Below are positions 1-8,405 of a stretch of DNA of 64,000 nt, in pieces. Origin of the DNA: Dyella flagellata (GTDB taxonomy: Bacteria > Pseudomonadota > Gammaproteobacteria > Xanthomonadales > Rhodanobacteraceae); contig NZ_BSOA01000018.1 in NCBI RefSeq assembly GCF_030160275.1, forward strand, positions 62,001-126,000, in the 5' to 3' direction. Position numbers and translations under genes: made by a program. Numbering within the stretch: the first letter of the stretch is position 1; every line of letters starts with the position of its first letter. The notes under the pieces were generated by a model. That model had not been told where the DNA came from, ran no database searches, and was given only the letters and a program-made list of their open reading frames with translations.

Positions 1-560
1 GCTTTCTTGATCTTGCCCTTGATGCTCTCGGTCTTTTCCTTGTACGTGGCAACCGTATCGAGAATGGTGTCGAGCACGCCCGCCGATTCACCGGCGCGCA
101 CCAGGTTGCGATACAGCTCATCGAACTGGATCGGGTATTGCCCCAGCGCCTCGTGCAGGGTGGAGCCGCCTTCGATGCTCTGCTTCACATCGCCAATGAT
201 GGACTTGAAGCGAGGGTTCTTCTGGCCATCGGAGATGATGTCGAAGGCTTGGATCATCGGTACGCCGGAGGCCATCATGGTGGCGATCTGGCGGCTGAAG
301 ATGGCTACGTCGCGTGGTTTGACCGCACTGCCCGAGCCACTGAACAGCGGCTTGGCGCGCTCTTTTACCGTTTGGGGGTTCATGCCCTGCCGGCGCAGCT
401 CTGCCTTGACCAGCATGGCATTCTTCGCCGGCATCGAGCCCTTCATGCGCTTGCCACGCTTGTCCAGCGCTACCCATTCGTAAGTGGGCATCTGCGAGAT
501 CTGGGCACGCTGCGCGCCCTGCTGGCGGGTGTTCTTGGTGGCGGCGGTAACCGTGGCCAT
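1..560 (-). CDS. pilC: PilC, type IV pilus inner-membrane platform protein (3' end outside window)
   Basis: PilC is the polytopic inner-membrane platform that couples the PilB extension ATPase to pilin polymerisation; it belongs to the type II secretion F family. The first 186 codons are visible, beginning MATVTAATKN and containing the PTYEWVALDKRGKRMKG segment typical of PilC N-termini. The first F domain is also visible, with FSRQIATMMASGVPM and a GGSTLHEAL stretch. The ATG at 558-560 has a G-rich ribosome binding site (GGGGGA) just upstream. The gene lies 138 bp downstream of pilB on the same strand, the usual pilB-pilC order. The C-terminal half runs off the left edge, so later transmembrane helices cannot be checked. 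Identity is secure from the N-terminal domain and the neighbour. Confidence 0.93.
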   Translation of the reverse strand, partial: MATVTAATKNTRQQGAQRAQISQMPTYEWVALDKRGKRMKGSMPAKNAMLVKAELRRQGMNPQTVKERAKPLFSGSGSAVKPRDVAIFSRQIATMMASGVPMIQAFDIISDGQKNPRFKSIIGDVKQSIEGGSTLHEALGQYPIQFDELYRNLVRAGESAGVLDTILDTVATYKEKTESIKGKIKK

Positions 561-698
561 TGTCTGTAATCCCCCTATGGAATCCGCACCGGCGCACCGG
601 GCGGCGGGCAAGCAAGATAATCACCAGCTTACGTCACTTTGGTAAGCCATTTCGTGGCCTCCCGCGCAGTCTGGTGTAAAGCGGTTCGCGAACTTCGA

Positions 699-2426
699 TC
701 AATCCTTGGTCACGCGATCGATTTCCGCGAGGCTAGTCACTCCTGCCTTCACCTTCAGCAAGGCCGACTTGCGCAGATCGTTGACGCCTATCTTTTGAGC
801 CGCCGCTCCGATCTGCAGGGCATTGCCGCCCTCCAGTACGATCTTTTGAATCTCCTCCACCATCGGCATGACCTGATAGATACCCACGCGCCCCTTGTAG
901 CCCTCGTTGCAATCCTGGCAGCCCACGGCTTCGTATAGCTCAATACCTTCATCCAGGTCTCGTTGGGTAAAGCCAGCCGCCAGCAAGGCCTGCGGAGGTA
1001 GCTCAATCCTCTTCTTACAGCTATGCAAACGCCGTGCCAGGCGCTGGGCGATCACCAGAGTGACCGAGGAAGTGATGCTGTAGGGCGGAATGCCCATGTT
1101 CATCAGGCGGGAGATGGTCTGCGGCGCGTCGTTGGTATGCAGGGTGGAGAGCACCATGTGGCCGGTCTGGGCGGCCTTGATGGCGATTTCCGCCGTCTCC
1201 AGGTCGCGGATTTCGCCCACCATGATCACGTCCGGGTCCTGGCGCAGGAAGGAGCGCAGCGCCGCGGCAAAGGTCATGCCGCGCTTGACGTTCTGCTGGA
1301 CCTGGTTGATGCCCTCCACGCGGATTTCGACCGGGTCTTCCACGGTGGAGATGTTGCGTTCGGCGGTGTTGAGAATGTTCAGCGCCGTATATAGCGAAAC
1401 CGTCTTGCCCGAACCGGTGGGGCCGGTCACCAGCACCATGCCGTAGGGTTTATGGATGGAGTCCAGATAAAGTTTTTTCTGGGCGTCCTCGTAACCTAGC
1501 TTGTCGATACCCAACTTGGCCGAGGAGCTATCCAGGATACGTAGCACGATTTTTTCGCCGAACAAGGTCGGCAGCGTGCTCACACGGAAGTCCATAGCAT
1601 GGCTCTTGGACAGGTTGAGCTTGATACGGCCGTCCTGGGGTACGCGGCGTTCCGCGATATCCAGGCCAGCCATGACCTTCAGGCGCGAGGAGATGCGGTT
1701 TGCCAATTTCTGCGGCGGGCTGGCCACGGCTCGCAGCATGCCGTCCATACGCAGGCGTACTCGATACTGGTTCTCATAAGGCTCGAAGTGGATATCCGAA
1801 GCGCCGCGGCGGATCGCATCGACCAGGATCTTGTTGACGAACTTCACTACCGGAGCGTCGTCGCCACCGACAGCGTCGACGCCGCTGCTGCTGGCCTCGG
1901 CATCGTCGTTCACCGATTCCAGTGCCAGGTCGTCGAGGTCGCCCCCGCCCAAATCGGGTGTCACGTTGCTAAGCGTGCTAACGATAGTATCGATGGCACG
2001 GCTCAGTTGTGCCCGCTCGACCAGGACCGGCTCCACCATGCAATTGGAGTGGAACTTGATCTCATCCAGGGCATGCAGCTGCATCGGGTCGGCAATGCCC
2101 ACAAAAAGGCGCTTGCCGCGCTTCATCAGGGGCAGGGCCTGGTGCTTGGTCATCAGTTCCTGGCTGATCAAGCTGGTTGGCATGCTGGCCTGGGCAAGCG
2201 CCGAGACGTCAAAGATCGGCATGCCGAATTCGGCCGAGGCGATTTGCGTCAAGCGGTTGTTGTCCACCAGGCCTTGGTCAAGCAGCCAGCCGGTCAGAGT
2301 TTTCTTCTGCTGGCTCGACTCGGTAACCGCCTTGCGGACGTCGGCCTCAGGCAGCAAGCCCTCGGAAACCAGCCGGCGGGCAAGTCCGGACAGGCCAAGC
2401 GCAGTGGGCTGCGGTTGTGATGACAT
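699..2426 (-). CDS. pilB: PilB, type IV pilus extension ATPase
   Basis: Cytoplasmic hexameric ATPase that drives pilus extension. The 575-residue length is normal. An N-terminal MshEN/T2SSE_N domain spans about residues 1-150. The ATPase core has ASDIHFEPYE, Walker A GPTGSGKT near residue 335, the Walker B region DPDVIMVGEIRD near 400, and the His box LSTLHTND. The tetracysteine zinc site is unusual. The second pair is intact (GCQDC, about residue 502), but the first pair reads LHSCKK (about 467-471), so only one of its two cysteines remains, with a His two residues before it. The reading frame is open there and there is no sign of a frameshift. It is followed by pilC and so forms a pilus assembly operon; pilA lies 12.6 kb away beyond the glycan genes. 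Confidence 0.96.
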   Translation of the reverse strand: MSSQPQPTALGLSGLARRLVSEGLLPEADVRKAVTESSQQKKTLTGWLLDQGLVDNNRLTQIASAEFGMPIFDVSALAQASMPTSLISQELMTKHQALPLMKRGKRLFVGIADPMQLHALDEIKFHSNCMVEPVLVERAQLSRAIDTIVSTLSNVTPDLGGGDLDDLALESVNDDAEASSSGVDAVGGDDAPVVKFVNKILVDAIRRGASDIHFEPYENQYRVRLRMDGMLRAVASPPQKLANRISSRLKVMAGLDIAERRVPQDGRIKLNLSKSHAMDFRVSTLPTLFGEKIVLRILDSSSAKLGIDKLGYEDAQKKLYLDSIHKPYGMVLVTGPTGSGKTVSLYTALNILNTAERNISTVEDPVEIRVEGINQVQQNVKRGMTFAAALRSFLRQDPDVIMVGEIRDLETAEIAIKAAQTGHMVLSTLHTNDAPQTISRLMNMGIPPYSITSSVTLVIAQRLARRLHSCKKRIELPPQALLAAGFTQRDLDEGIELYEAVGCQDCNEGYKGRVGIYQVMPMVEEIQKIVLEGGNALQIGAAAQKIGVNDLRKSALLKVKAGVTSLAEIDRVTKD

Positions 2427-2756
2427 GGTGAAAACCTACCTAAGTCCCCTGATCGGCCTCGAATTTAGCGCACATCGGGGGTGGCAGGCTATCGATACGC
2501 GCCGGTTTTTTGCAGCCAGGAGGATTTGTGAAAATACCTCGGCGCACGGTTGGCGAAAGGCGGGCGAGATGCCCTGTTGGCCGTAGGGGCGCCGCGCCTG
2601 GCTTTCTGCTTGGGCGAATCCCAGGCGAATGGTTCCGCCCATATTTGGGGCGTGGATACTGGCGGGGACTCCCTCGCCGGCGGATAGAGTGAACTGGGTC
2701 ACCCAAGGATGGGGTTCCGGGAGCTGTGCGCATAGGTGACGTTACGGAGGCGGGTT
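2427..2756. other. Divergent intergenic region between pilB and the glycosyltransferase genes
   Basis: About 330 bp separate the divergent pilB and the first glycosyltransferase. Open frames exist here on both strands, but none has recognisable protein features or a convincing ribosome binding site. No sigma-54-type GG-N10-GC element was seen upstream of pilB. It presumably holds promoters for both directions, but none could be called confidently. Confidence 0.5.
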
Positions 2757-2792
2757 ATGATCAGCCGCCATCACGGGAAGCTCACGATTTGA
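2757..2792 (+). CDS. Possible 11-codon leader peptide coupled to the GT2 gene
   Basis: An ATG at 2757 sits 6 bases after a strong Shine-Dalgarno (GGAGG, 2746-2750) and opens an 11-residue frame, MISRHHGKLTI. Its TGA (2790-2792) overlaps the TTG (2789-2791) that best fits as the start of the next glycosyltransferase. This is what a translationally coupled leader would look like. The peptide has no recognisable function, and the arrangement could be chance. Confidence 0.35.
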   Translation: MISRHHGKLTI

Positions 2793-3646
2793 ATAGCTTA
2801 AGCATCATTCTGCCGGCAAAGAACGAAGCGGCCGCACTGGCCGACCTGTTGCCTCGCCTGCGTGCTGCGCAACCGGCCGCCGAGATCATCGTGGTCGACG
2901 ACGGCTCCTCCGATGACACTCGCCAACTATGTGCAGAGGCGGGAGTGAGGTGCCTGTCCTCACCCTACTCGATGGGCAACGGCGCCGCCATCAAGCGTGG
3001 TGCTCGCGCGGCCCAGGGCGAAGTACTCGTGTTCATGGACGGCGATGGGCAGCATGATCCGGCCGATGTGGCCCGGTTGTTGGCCAGCTTGGGCGAAGGC
3101 TACGACATGGCGGTAGGCGCACGGGATTGGGGTAGTCAGGCCGGCGTGGGGCGTGGTGTCGCCAATACGCTCTACAACTGGCTGGCCAGTCGCATGACCG
3201 GTCATCAAGTCGCTGATCTGACTTCCGGCTTCCGCGCTGTCCGGGCGAACAAATTTCGCGAATTCCTGCACCTGTTGCCCAATGGCTTCAGCTATCCCAC
3301 CACCACGACCATGGCGTTTTTTCGTAGTGCCTATCCGGTCGCGTATGTGCCCATCAAGGCCGCACAGCGGGTGGGCAAAAGCCATATCAGGCCGTTGCGC
3401 GATGGCCTGCGTTTTCTGTTGATCATCTTCAAGATCGCCACGCTGTACTCGCCGCTGAAGCTGTTCGTGCCGGCCAGCGCGCTGTTTTTCTTGCTTGGCT
3501 GCAGCAACTACGCCTGGACCTTTTGGCACGAGGGTCGCCTGACCAACGGCAGTACGCTGTTATGGAGCGCGGCGGTGATCATATTTTTGATCGGGCTGGT
3601 ATCAGAGCAGATTACGGCACTTCTGTACACGCGTTTTGAGCGCTGA
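2789..3646 (+). CDS. Family 2 glycosyltransferase with C-terminal membrane anchor (DPM1/ArnC-like)
   Basis: GT-A glycosyltransferase that probably transfers a sugar from a nucleotide donor to a polyprenyl phosphate or lipid-linked acceptor at the inner membrane. It has the GT2 start SIILPAKNEA, the nucleotide motif IIVVDDGSSDDT, a DGDGQHDP metal-binding region (DxD) and two C-terminal hydrophobic helices (about the last 75 residues). The TTG at 2789 is preferred because it has GGGAAG 8 bases upstream and begins exactly at the fold; a GTG at 2726 would add 21 residues of low-complexity sequence. It is the first of three plus-strand glycosyltransferase genes, 110 bp before the next. The sugar specificity cannot be read from sequence. 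Confidence 0.85.
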   Translation: MNSLSIILPAKNEAAALADLLPRLRAAQPAAEIIVVDDGSSDDTRQLCAEAGVRCLSSPYSMGNGAAIKRGARAAQGEVLVFMDGDGQHDPADVARLLASLGEGYDMAVGARDWGSQAGVGRGVANTLYNWLASRMTGHQVADLTSGFRAVRANKFREFLHLLPNGFSYPTTTTMAFFRSAYPVAYVPIKAAQRVGKSHIRPLRDGLRFLLIIFKIATLYSPLKLFVPASALFFLLGCSNYAWTFWHEGRLTNGSTLLWSAAVIIFLIGLVSEQITALLYTRFER

Positions 3647-3755
3647 TGCTTTCGATGCCAAAAAAGCAAGTCGGTATGCCCGTATACCTTTGCGTTCGCA
3701 GTGACTATTTGAACAAGTGCATGGCAACTAGCCATATGTCGGAGGCGTGACAGCG

Positions 3756-5000
3756 GTGACGGACTCCCATTGTCAGCTGGTACGGCCAACGCTGGTGGTG
3801 CTTGCTTCGACTTACCCTCGCTGGCACGGAGATCCCGAACCTGCCTTTGTCCATGAATTGTCGCGTCGGCTCGTTCGGCGCTTTCGTGTACTCGCAATCG
3901 TTCCAGATGCCCCTGGCGCAGATCAAAGTGGCCTGCATGACGGAGTCGAGGTCATTCGGTTTCGTTATGCGCCGCGCCGCCTGCAAACTCTGGTAAACGA
4001 TGGAGGCATTGTCTCCAATCTGCGTCGTAGTCGCTGGAAACTGTTGTTGCTTCCCGCATTCTTCCTTGCGCAGGCGTGGAGCCTGTGGAGATTGCTACGC
4101 AAAACCAGGGTCGATGCCATTCATGCCCATTGGTTGATTCCGCAAGGGCTGATTGCCGTTCTGTTGCGCAAGTTGATGCGCCGGCCTCCTGCTCTTTTGG
4201 TCACTTCTCATGGCGCAGACCTCTTTGCTTTGCGCGGCTATGGGATGGATGCGCTGAAACGCTTTGTGATCAAGAATGCAGGCGCGGTCTCAGTGGTCAG
4301 CGATGCAATGCGCGCCGAGTTGGCCCGAATCGGCGCACCCATGGAAAAGGTTAGTGTGAAGCCGATGGGCGTCGATCTGGCTGATTCATTCAAGCCGGAC
4401 GCAATGGCGCCGCGTTCGGACTGCGAGCTGTTGTTCGTTGGCAGGCTAGTGGAGAAAAAAGGTCTGCGCTACTTGCTTGCTGCCATGCCTGAGGTATTGG
4501 AAAAAGCACCAGAAGCGCATCTGACGATTGTAGGGTTCGGTCCTGAGGCTGACGACCTTGGATGCCAGGTCGCGCGCCTCAATTTGGGAAACAAGGTGCG
4601 ATTCGTTGGGGCGTTGCCGCAGGCAATGTTGCCGGCCTACTACCAACGCGCAGCGCTATTTGTGGCCCCGTTCGTCGAGGCCGGATCGGGCGACCAGGAA
4701 GGTTTGGGCCTGGTTGCCGTTGAAGCGGCGGGTTGCGGTTGTCCGGTTGTATTGGGCGACGTGCCAGGCGCGCACGGACTGCTGGATCCTTCATGCGCAA
4801 AATTCGTACAGCCGCGGAATACCGCTGAATTTGCCGCTTCCATTATTGAATTGCTTGAAGACAAGTCGGAACGCGAGCGCCTGGCTGCGCTGGCGCGCGA
4901 GCGGGTTGCCGGAACGGTTGACTGGAGCGTGGTGTCCAAAGGATACATCGAGCTACTGGATAGAATCGTCAGGATCTTGCCAAGGGACTATTCGGCATGA
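3756..5000 (+). CDS. Family 4 glycosyltransferase
   Basis: Retaining GT-B glycosyltransferase of the GT4 class, probably acting on a surface polysaccharide or protein glycan. The N-terminal domain opens with LVVLASTYPRWHGDPEPAFV and carries the HAHWLIPQG acceptor-side motif. The C-terminal domain has LLFVGRLVEKKGLRYLL (donor-domain start) and the EX7E region around EAGSGDQEGLGLVAVEAAGCG. The GTG at 3756 is chosen because the GGAGG at 3741-3745 is 10 bases upstream; a GTG at 3747 is only one base from that site. Its stop overlaps the next start (ATGA), so the two are translationally coupled. Base composition looks more AT-rich than the housekeeping genes further right, consistent with a transferred glycan locus. 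Confidence 0.88.
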   Translation: MTDSHCQLVRPTLVVLASTYPRWHGDPEPAFVHELSRRLVRRFRVLAIVPDAPGADQSGLHDGVEVIRFRYAPRRLQTLVNDGGIVSNLRRSRWKLLLLPAFFLAQAWSLWRLLRKTRVDAIHAHWLIPQGLIAVLLRKLMRRPPALLVTSHGADLFALRGYGMDALKRFVIKNAGAVSVVSDAMRAELARIGAPMEKVSVKPMGVDLADSFKPDAMAPRSDCELLFVGRLVEKKGLRYLLAAMPEVLEKAPEAHLTIVGFGPEADDLGCQVARLNLGNKVRFVGALPQAMLPAYYQRAALFVAPFVEAGSGDQEGLGLVAVEAAGCGCPVVLGDVPGAHGLLDPSCAKFVQPRNTAEFAASIIELLEDKSERERLAALARERVAGTVDWSVVSKGYIELLDRIVRILPRDYSA

Positions 5001-6121
5001 TGTCCGTTTTGTTTATCGGCAAGCGCTACTATACGAACCGGGATGCGTTCACGGAAAAGTACGGCCGCATTTATCAGTTGCCATGGCACTGGTCACGAAG
5101 CGGTTTGCCGGTGCGCTTGTGGTTGCTTGACTATCACGGCAGAACTCTCGATAGGCGCTCTAGCGAAGAACTGGAAGTCGTCAGTACTCCCCTGCGCGGA
5201 ATCGGCTGGCTTGCGCAATGTTTTAGGCAGGCCGCATTGCGCTTTTCCAGCAAGCGACCGACCATCGTGGTTGCCAGCGGCGATTGCTATATCGGCATGC
5301 TGGGATTTCTGTTAGCGCGATGGTGCGGCGCCAGATTTGTGTTTGACGTTTATGACAAGTACGACGAATTCGGTGGCTTTCGCCGGCCGCTTGGCTTCGA
5401 TCCATTTCGCTACTTGTTGAAGCGCGCCGATGCGAACCTGTTCGCCAGCCGCTCGCTCATGGAAAGCCTGGGGGCGTCCACGAGGATGAATCTGCTCGTT
5501 CCGAACGGTGTGGACCAGGAGCGTTTTCATCCGTTGGACAAGCTTGCCAGTCGGAGGGCGCTTACATTGCCCGAGCAGGCAGTATTTGTCGGCTATTTCG
5601 GCAGCATGGAACCGGATCGCGGGATCCCGGACCTCATCGCGGCCGTGCAAATTTTGCGCGCCCAGGGATCACCCATTGAATTGTTACTCGGCGGGCGTCT
5701 CGGCGAAGGCATCAATCCTCACCAGGACGGAGTGCGCTATGTCGGAAATGTGCCTTTCGCAGACGTACCTCCGTTGCTCGCAAGCTGTGATGTGCTGGCC
5801 ATTCCATATCGGAGATCGGCATTCATGGATGCCGCGGCGTCCGTAAAAATCGCGGAGGCATTAGCTTGTGGACAGCCGCTGGTTGCAACCATGACTCCCA
5901 ATCTTATCGCTAATTTTCCGGCTCAAGCCGCTGCGCTAGAGGGTCGTTTGGCGGAGCCGGGCAATGCAGCGGATCTGGCGCGAGTCATGGCGCTTCAGTT
6001 GGGGGAGCCAACCTATTCAACCTTGCCCGAAAATATGGCTTGGTCCGCTATTGCGGCACTGACTTCGGTATCACTCGGTCTTGCGGACGCGCCAAGTGGA
6101 TCATTTGATGCCAAGGGGTGA
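4997..6121 (+). CDS. Family 4 glycosyltransferase
   Basis: Second GT4-type GT-B glycosyltransferase, 374 residues. The first half contains VVASGDCYIGMLGFLLARW and FDVYDKYDEFGG. The donor domain begins at VFVGYFGSMEPDRGIPDL and ends with KIAEALACGQPLVAT, the usual E-containing nucleotide-sugar site. It overlaps the preceding GT4 gene by 4 bases and is clearly co-translated with it. No signal peptide or membrane segment is seen, so it should act on the cytoplasmic face. Substrate unknown; from the neighbourhood it probably adds one residue to a fucose- or perosamine-containing oligosaccharide. Confidence 0.87.
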   Translation: MMSVLFIGKRYYTNRDAFTEKYGRIYQLPWHWSRSGLPVRLWLLDYHGRTLDRRSSEELEVVSTPLRGIGWLAQCFRQAALRFSSKRPTIVVASGDCYIGMLGFLLARWCGARFVFDVYDKYDEFGGFRRPLGFDPFRYLLKRADANLFASRSLMESLGASTRMNLLVPNGVDQERFHPLDKLASRRALTLPEQAVFVGYFGSMEPDRGIPDLIAAVQILRAQGSPIELLLGGRLGEGINPHQDGVRYVGNVPFADVPPLLASCDVLAIPYRRSAFMDAAASVKIAEALACGQPLVATMTPNLIANFPAQAAALEGRLAEPGNAADLARVMALQLGEPTYSTLPENMAWSAIAALTSVSLGLADAPSGSFDAKG

Positions 6122-6268
6122 TATGCAACATTCCTACGGACCGCAGAAGGCCTTTCAGGTATAGGGGAAGGCATGCGCCAATGCCGCGTGAAGCTGGATG
6201 ATTTGGGCGTTTGATCATCCTTTATTCCCAATGCAATTATCAATCATGGTCATTCCATTAAATCCAAC

Positions 6269-7045
6269 ATGACTAGTATTCCAGACATATCGGTAATCAC
6301 TGTTGTCTATAACGGCGCACATTCCATTGAGAAGTGTCTGCAAAGCGTTGCAGATCAGGAAAAAGTAGCCTATGAACATATTGTCATCGATGGGGGCTCG
6401 ACCGACGGTACGGTAGATATCCTGAAACGCCATGCCGATAAATTGGCATATTGGTGCTCCGAGAAAGATGCCGGCATCGCGGACGCCATGAACAAGGGGA
6501 TTTTGCACGCAAAGGGGAATTGGATCATTTTCATCCACGCAGACGATGGCCTCGTAAGTCCGGATGTCCTGGCGAAGGCTTTGGCGAAGATGCCGCTGAA
6601 GGTGGATATCGTGGCGTTTCCCGTTTTGTTCGGTTCGCTGGGGAACCTGCGTTTGCATCCGCCTAGGCCGGCAGGATTTTGGACGCGCTTCAAGTTGGGC
6701 ATGTGCCATCAAGGGATGTTTGTGCGCCGGGCTCTGTTTCAGCGGATCGGCGTGTTCGACACCGGCTTTGGCATATGCATGGACTATGAGCACGTGCTCC
6801 GCGCAGTTTCAGCGGGAGCATCAGTGCGCGTCTTCGCCGAGCCGGCTGTGGCGTGGATGGATGATGCCGGCATCAGCAGTCGACGTGACTGGCCTTCATT
6901 GCGAACCAGGTTTCTCGAAGAGAAAAGGGCGCAACATCTCCATGTAACTTCGTTGCCAATGAGATGCTTGTATTTTTTCTATTGGTCAGCCTATCTTCCC
7001 TATCGTAAGATTCGCTCCATGTTGAAGGACAAGAGAGCTGGATAG
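6269..7045 (+). CDS. Family 2 glycosyltransferase (WcaA/WbbD-like)
   Basis: GT-A inverting glycosyltransferase of 258 residues. It starts ISVITVVYNGAHSIEKCL, has HIVIDGGSTDGT for nucleotide binding, and IIFIHADDGL carries the metal-binding DD in place of DxD. The later MCHQGMFVRRALFQRIG and GICMDYEHVLR stretch is typical of small O-antigen-type GT2 enzymes. It lies 147 bp after the GT4 pair and converges with the minus-strand glycosyltransferase that ends at 7107. The intervening 6122-6268 is AT-rich and may hold its own promoter. Acceptor and sugar are unknown. Confidence 0.87.
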   Translation: MTSIPDISVITVVYNGAHSIEKCLQSVADQEKVAYEHIVIDGGSTDGTVDILKRHADKLAYWCSEKDAGIADAMNKGILHAKGNWIIFIHADDGLVSPDVLAKALAKMPLKVDIVAFPVLFGSLGNLRLHPPRPAGFWTRFKLGMCHQGMFVRRALFQRIGVFDTGFGICMDYEHVLRAVSAGASVRVFAEPAVAWMDDAGISSRRDWPSLRTRFLEEKRAQHLHVTSLPMRCLYFFYWSAYLPYRKIRSMLKDKRAG

Positions 7046-7106
7046 CTGTTTGAAGCCAAGCGTTCGAATAATGTGATTTGCCGTGGCGGGTTACCCCGAC
7101 TTTGCT

Positions 7107-8312
7107 TCAGGTAACGAGGCGCTTGAGATGGTTGACAATACCCGCGCCAAGGGTAGTAAGCCGTTGCTCGGATATTTGCAATAGTTCGCTTGGCGTCGAA
7201 ATTGGCGGGGCGTCGTCAAGTACCTGGATCATCTTTTCGGTCAGCGAATGCGCATTTCCGGCCCGGAAGAAGATGACATCGTCGATGTCGATTTCGGTAT
7301 TGACCGGAATGTCCGACACGATGGCGGGGACCCCCAGTCCAATCGCCAGATTCACGGCGCCCCCACCAGGGCCGCCCTCAAAGAGCGTTGGCTGTATTAC
7401 TGCGCGGCATCCCCGCATCAGCGCCAATTGATCAGGTTTGGGAACCAGTCCAAGAAAGCGTGTCCGGCTATCAATTCCCAGGTCGCGTGTCAGCGCGATC
7501 AGCTTTGCGTAGTGATCGGGGGCACGATGATCAATGGGATCGCCAGTCAAAATCAACTGAATGGGCTGGTCCTTTCGCTGCTCGACTAGGCTGGCAAAGG
7601 CGCGTAGTGCGGTAGCGTGATCCTTGTGCGTCCAGAAGTGATTGCATATGAGAAAGTAAGGGGACGTGATTGCATAACGATCGATGGTTTCCTCGATCGA
7701 AGGCTCAAACCACCAAGGCTGGACATAAGGTGTGAACGGGAGCGCCATCAGGCGATCCGGCGGGACACCAAGAAACTCGGTGGCGTCTGCGGCGCCAGCG
7801 CGGGAGTATATGAAGATGGCGTCAGCGTCTTTCGCAATCTGCGCGTACAGTCGATCTCGCTTGCGAATCGTGCGGGCGCTGAACAGATGTGAAAGCCGAC
7901 GGTGCTGGAAGTCCGGTATATAACCGACCCGCGGTGGACCCCGTCGCCCGAGTGGTAGCACGGTGGGGAAGATGATGTCGGCCCGCGCCCTGTGGGCGGC
8001 ATCCAGGATACCGGCGGCGTCGTTGCTGCAGTGGAAGACCGGGAATCCCATGACAAGCTCCTGCGCAGTCCTGTGCAAGGCCGTCATACTTCCAGAATCT
8101 TGGGCTGGATTTGCGGAAACGCCAGCGCGAAGTCGGCGCCAACGCCTGAGCGCTGCCACCAGCCAGTTGTGCTTCAGGGCGGAAGGCGGCATTGCAAAAT
8201 GCAATTCCACCTCGGGATTTAGCTGCGTGGCCAGACCTGCCGTGAGCAGGCGCACCAGGTCGATGCCTCCATTCCATCCGATAAAGCCGTGCAAGGGAAA
8301 GAGAATGCGCAT
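7107..8312 (-). CDS. Family 4 glycosyltransferase
   Basis: 401-residue GT-B enzyme. It starts MRILFPLHGFIGWNGGIDL, and the donor domain shows YFLICNHFWTHKDHATALRAF, LILTGDP and PTLFEGGPGGGAVNLAIGLGVP, which holds the acidic GT4 donor-binding region. It is the last gene of the minus-strand run gmd-fcl-wzx-rfbE and is separated from the aminotransferase by 93 bp, so it may be transcribed with the sugar-nucleotide genes. It could be the enzyme that uses GDP-fucose or GDP-perosamine, but this is inferred only from position. Confidence 0.86.
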   Translation of the reverse strand: MRILFPLHGFIGWNGGIDLVRLLTAGLATQLNPEVELHFAMPPSALKHNWLVAALRRWRRLRAGVSANPAQDSGSMTALHRTAQELVMGFPVFHCSNDAAGILDAAHRARADIIFPTVLPLGRRGPPRVGYIPDFQHRRLSHLFSARTIRKRDRLYAQIAKDADAIFIYSRAGAADATEFLGVPPDRLMALPFTPYVQPWWFEPSIEETIDRYAITSPYFLICNHFWTHKDHATALRAFASLVEQRKDQPIQLILTGDPIDHRAPDHYAKLIALTRDLGIDSRTRFLGLVPKPDQLALMRGCRAVIQPTLFEGGPGGGAVNLAIGLGVPAIVSDIPVNTEIDIDDVIFFRAGNAHSLTEKMIQVLDDAPPISTPSELLQISEQRLTTLGAGIVNHLKRLVT

Positions 8313-8405
8313 CGTTCTAGCTCAACCCATCGGAGGGCAATCTCGCCCATGTTTCAGGCTGCTCAATCATTGCAGCGGCGATGGTGCTCGCGGCAACGAT
8401 GATAT

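Noticed and set aside
2436-2733. Overlapping minus-strand frames upstream of pilB
   Set aside because: No ribosome site, no family, and they occupy the divergent promoter region.
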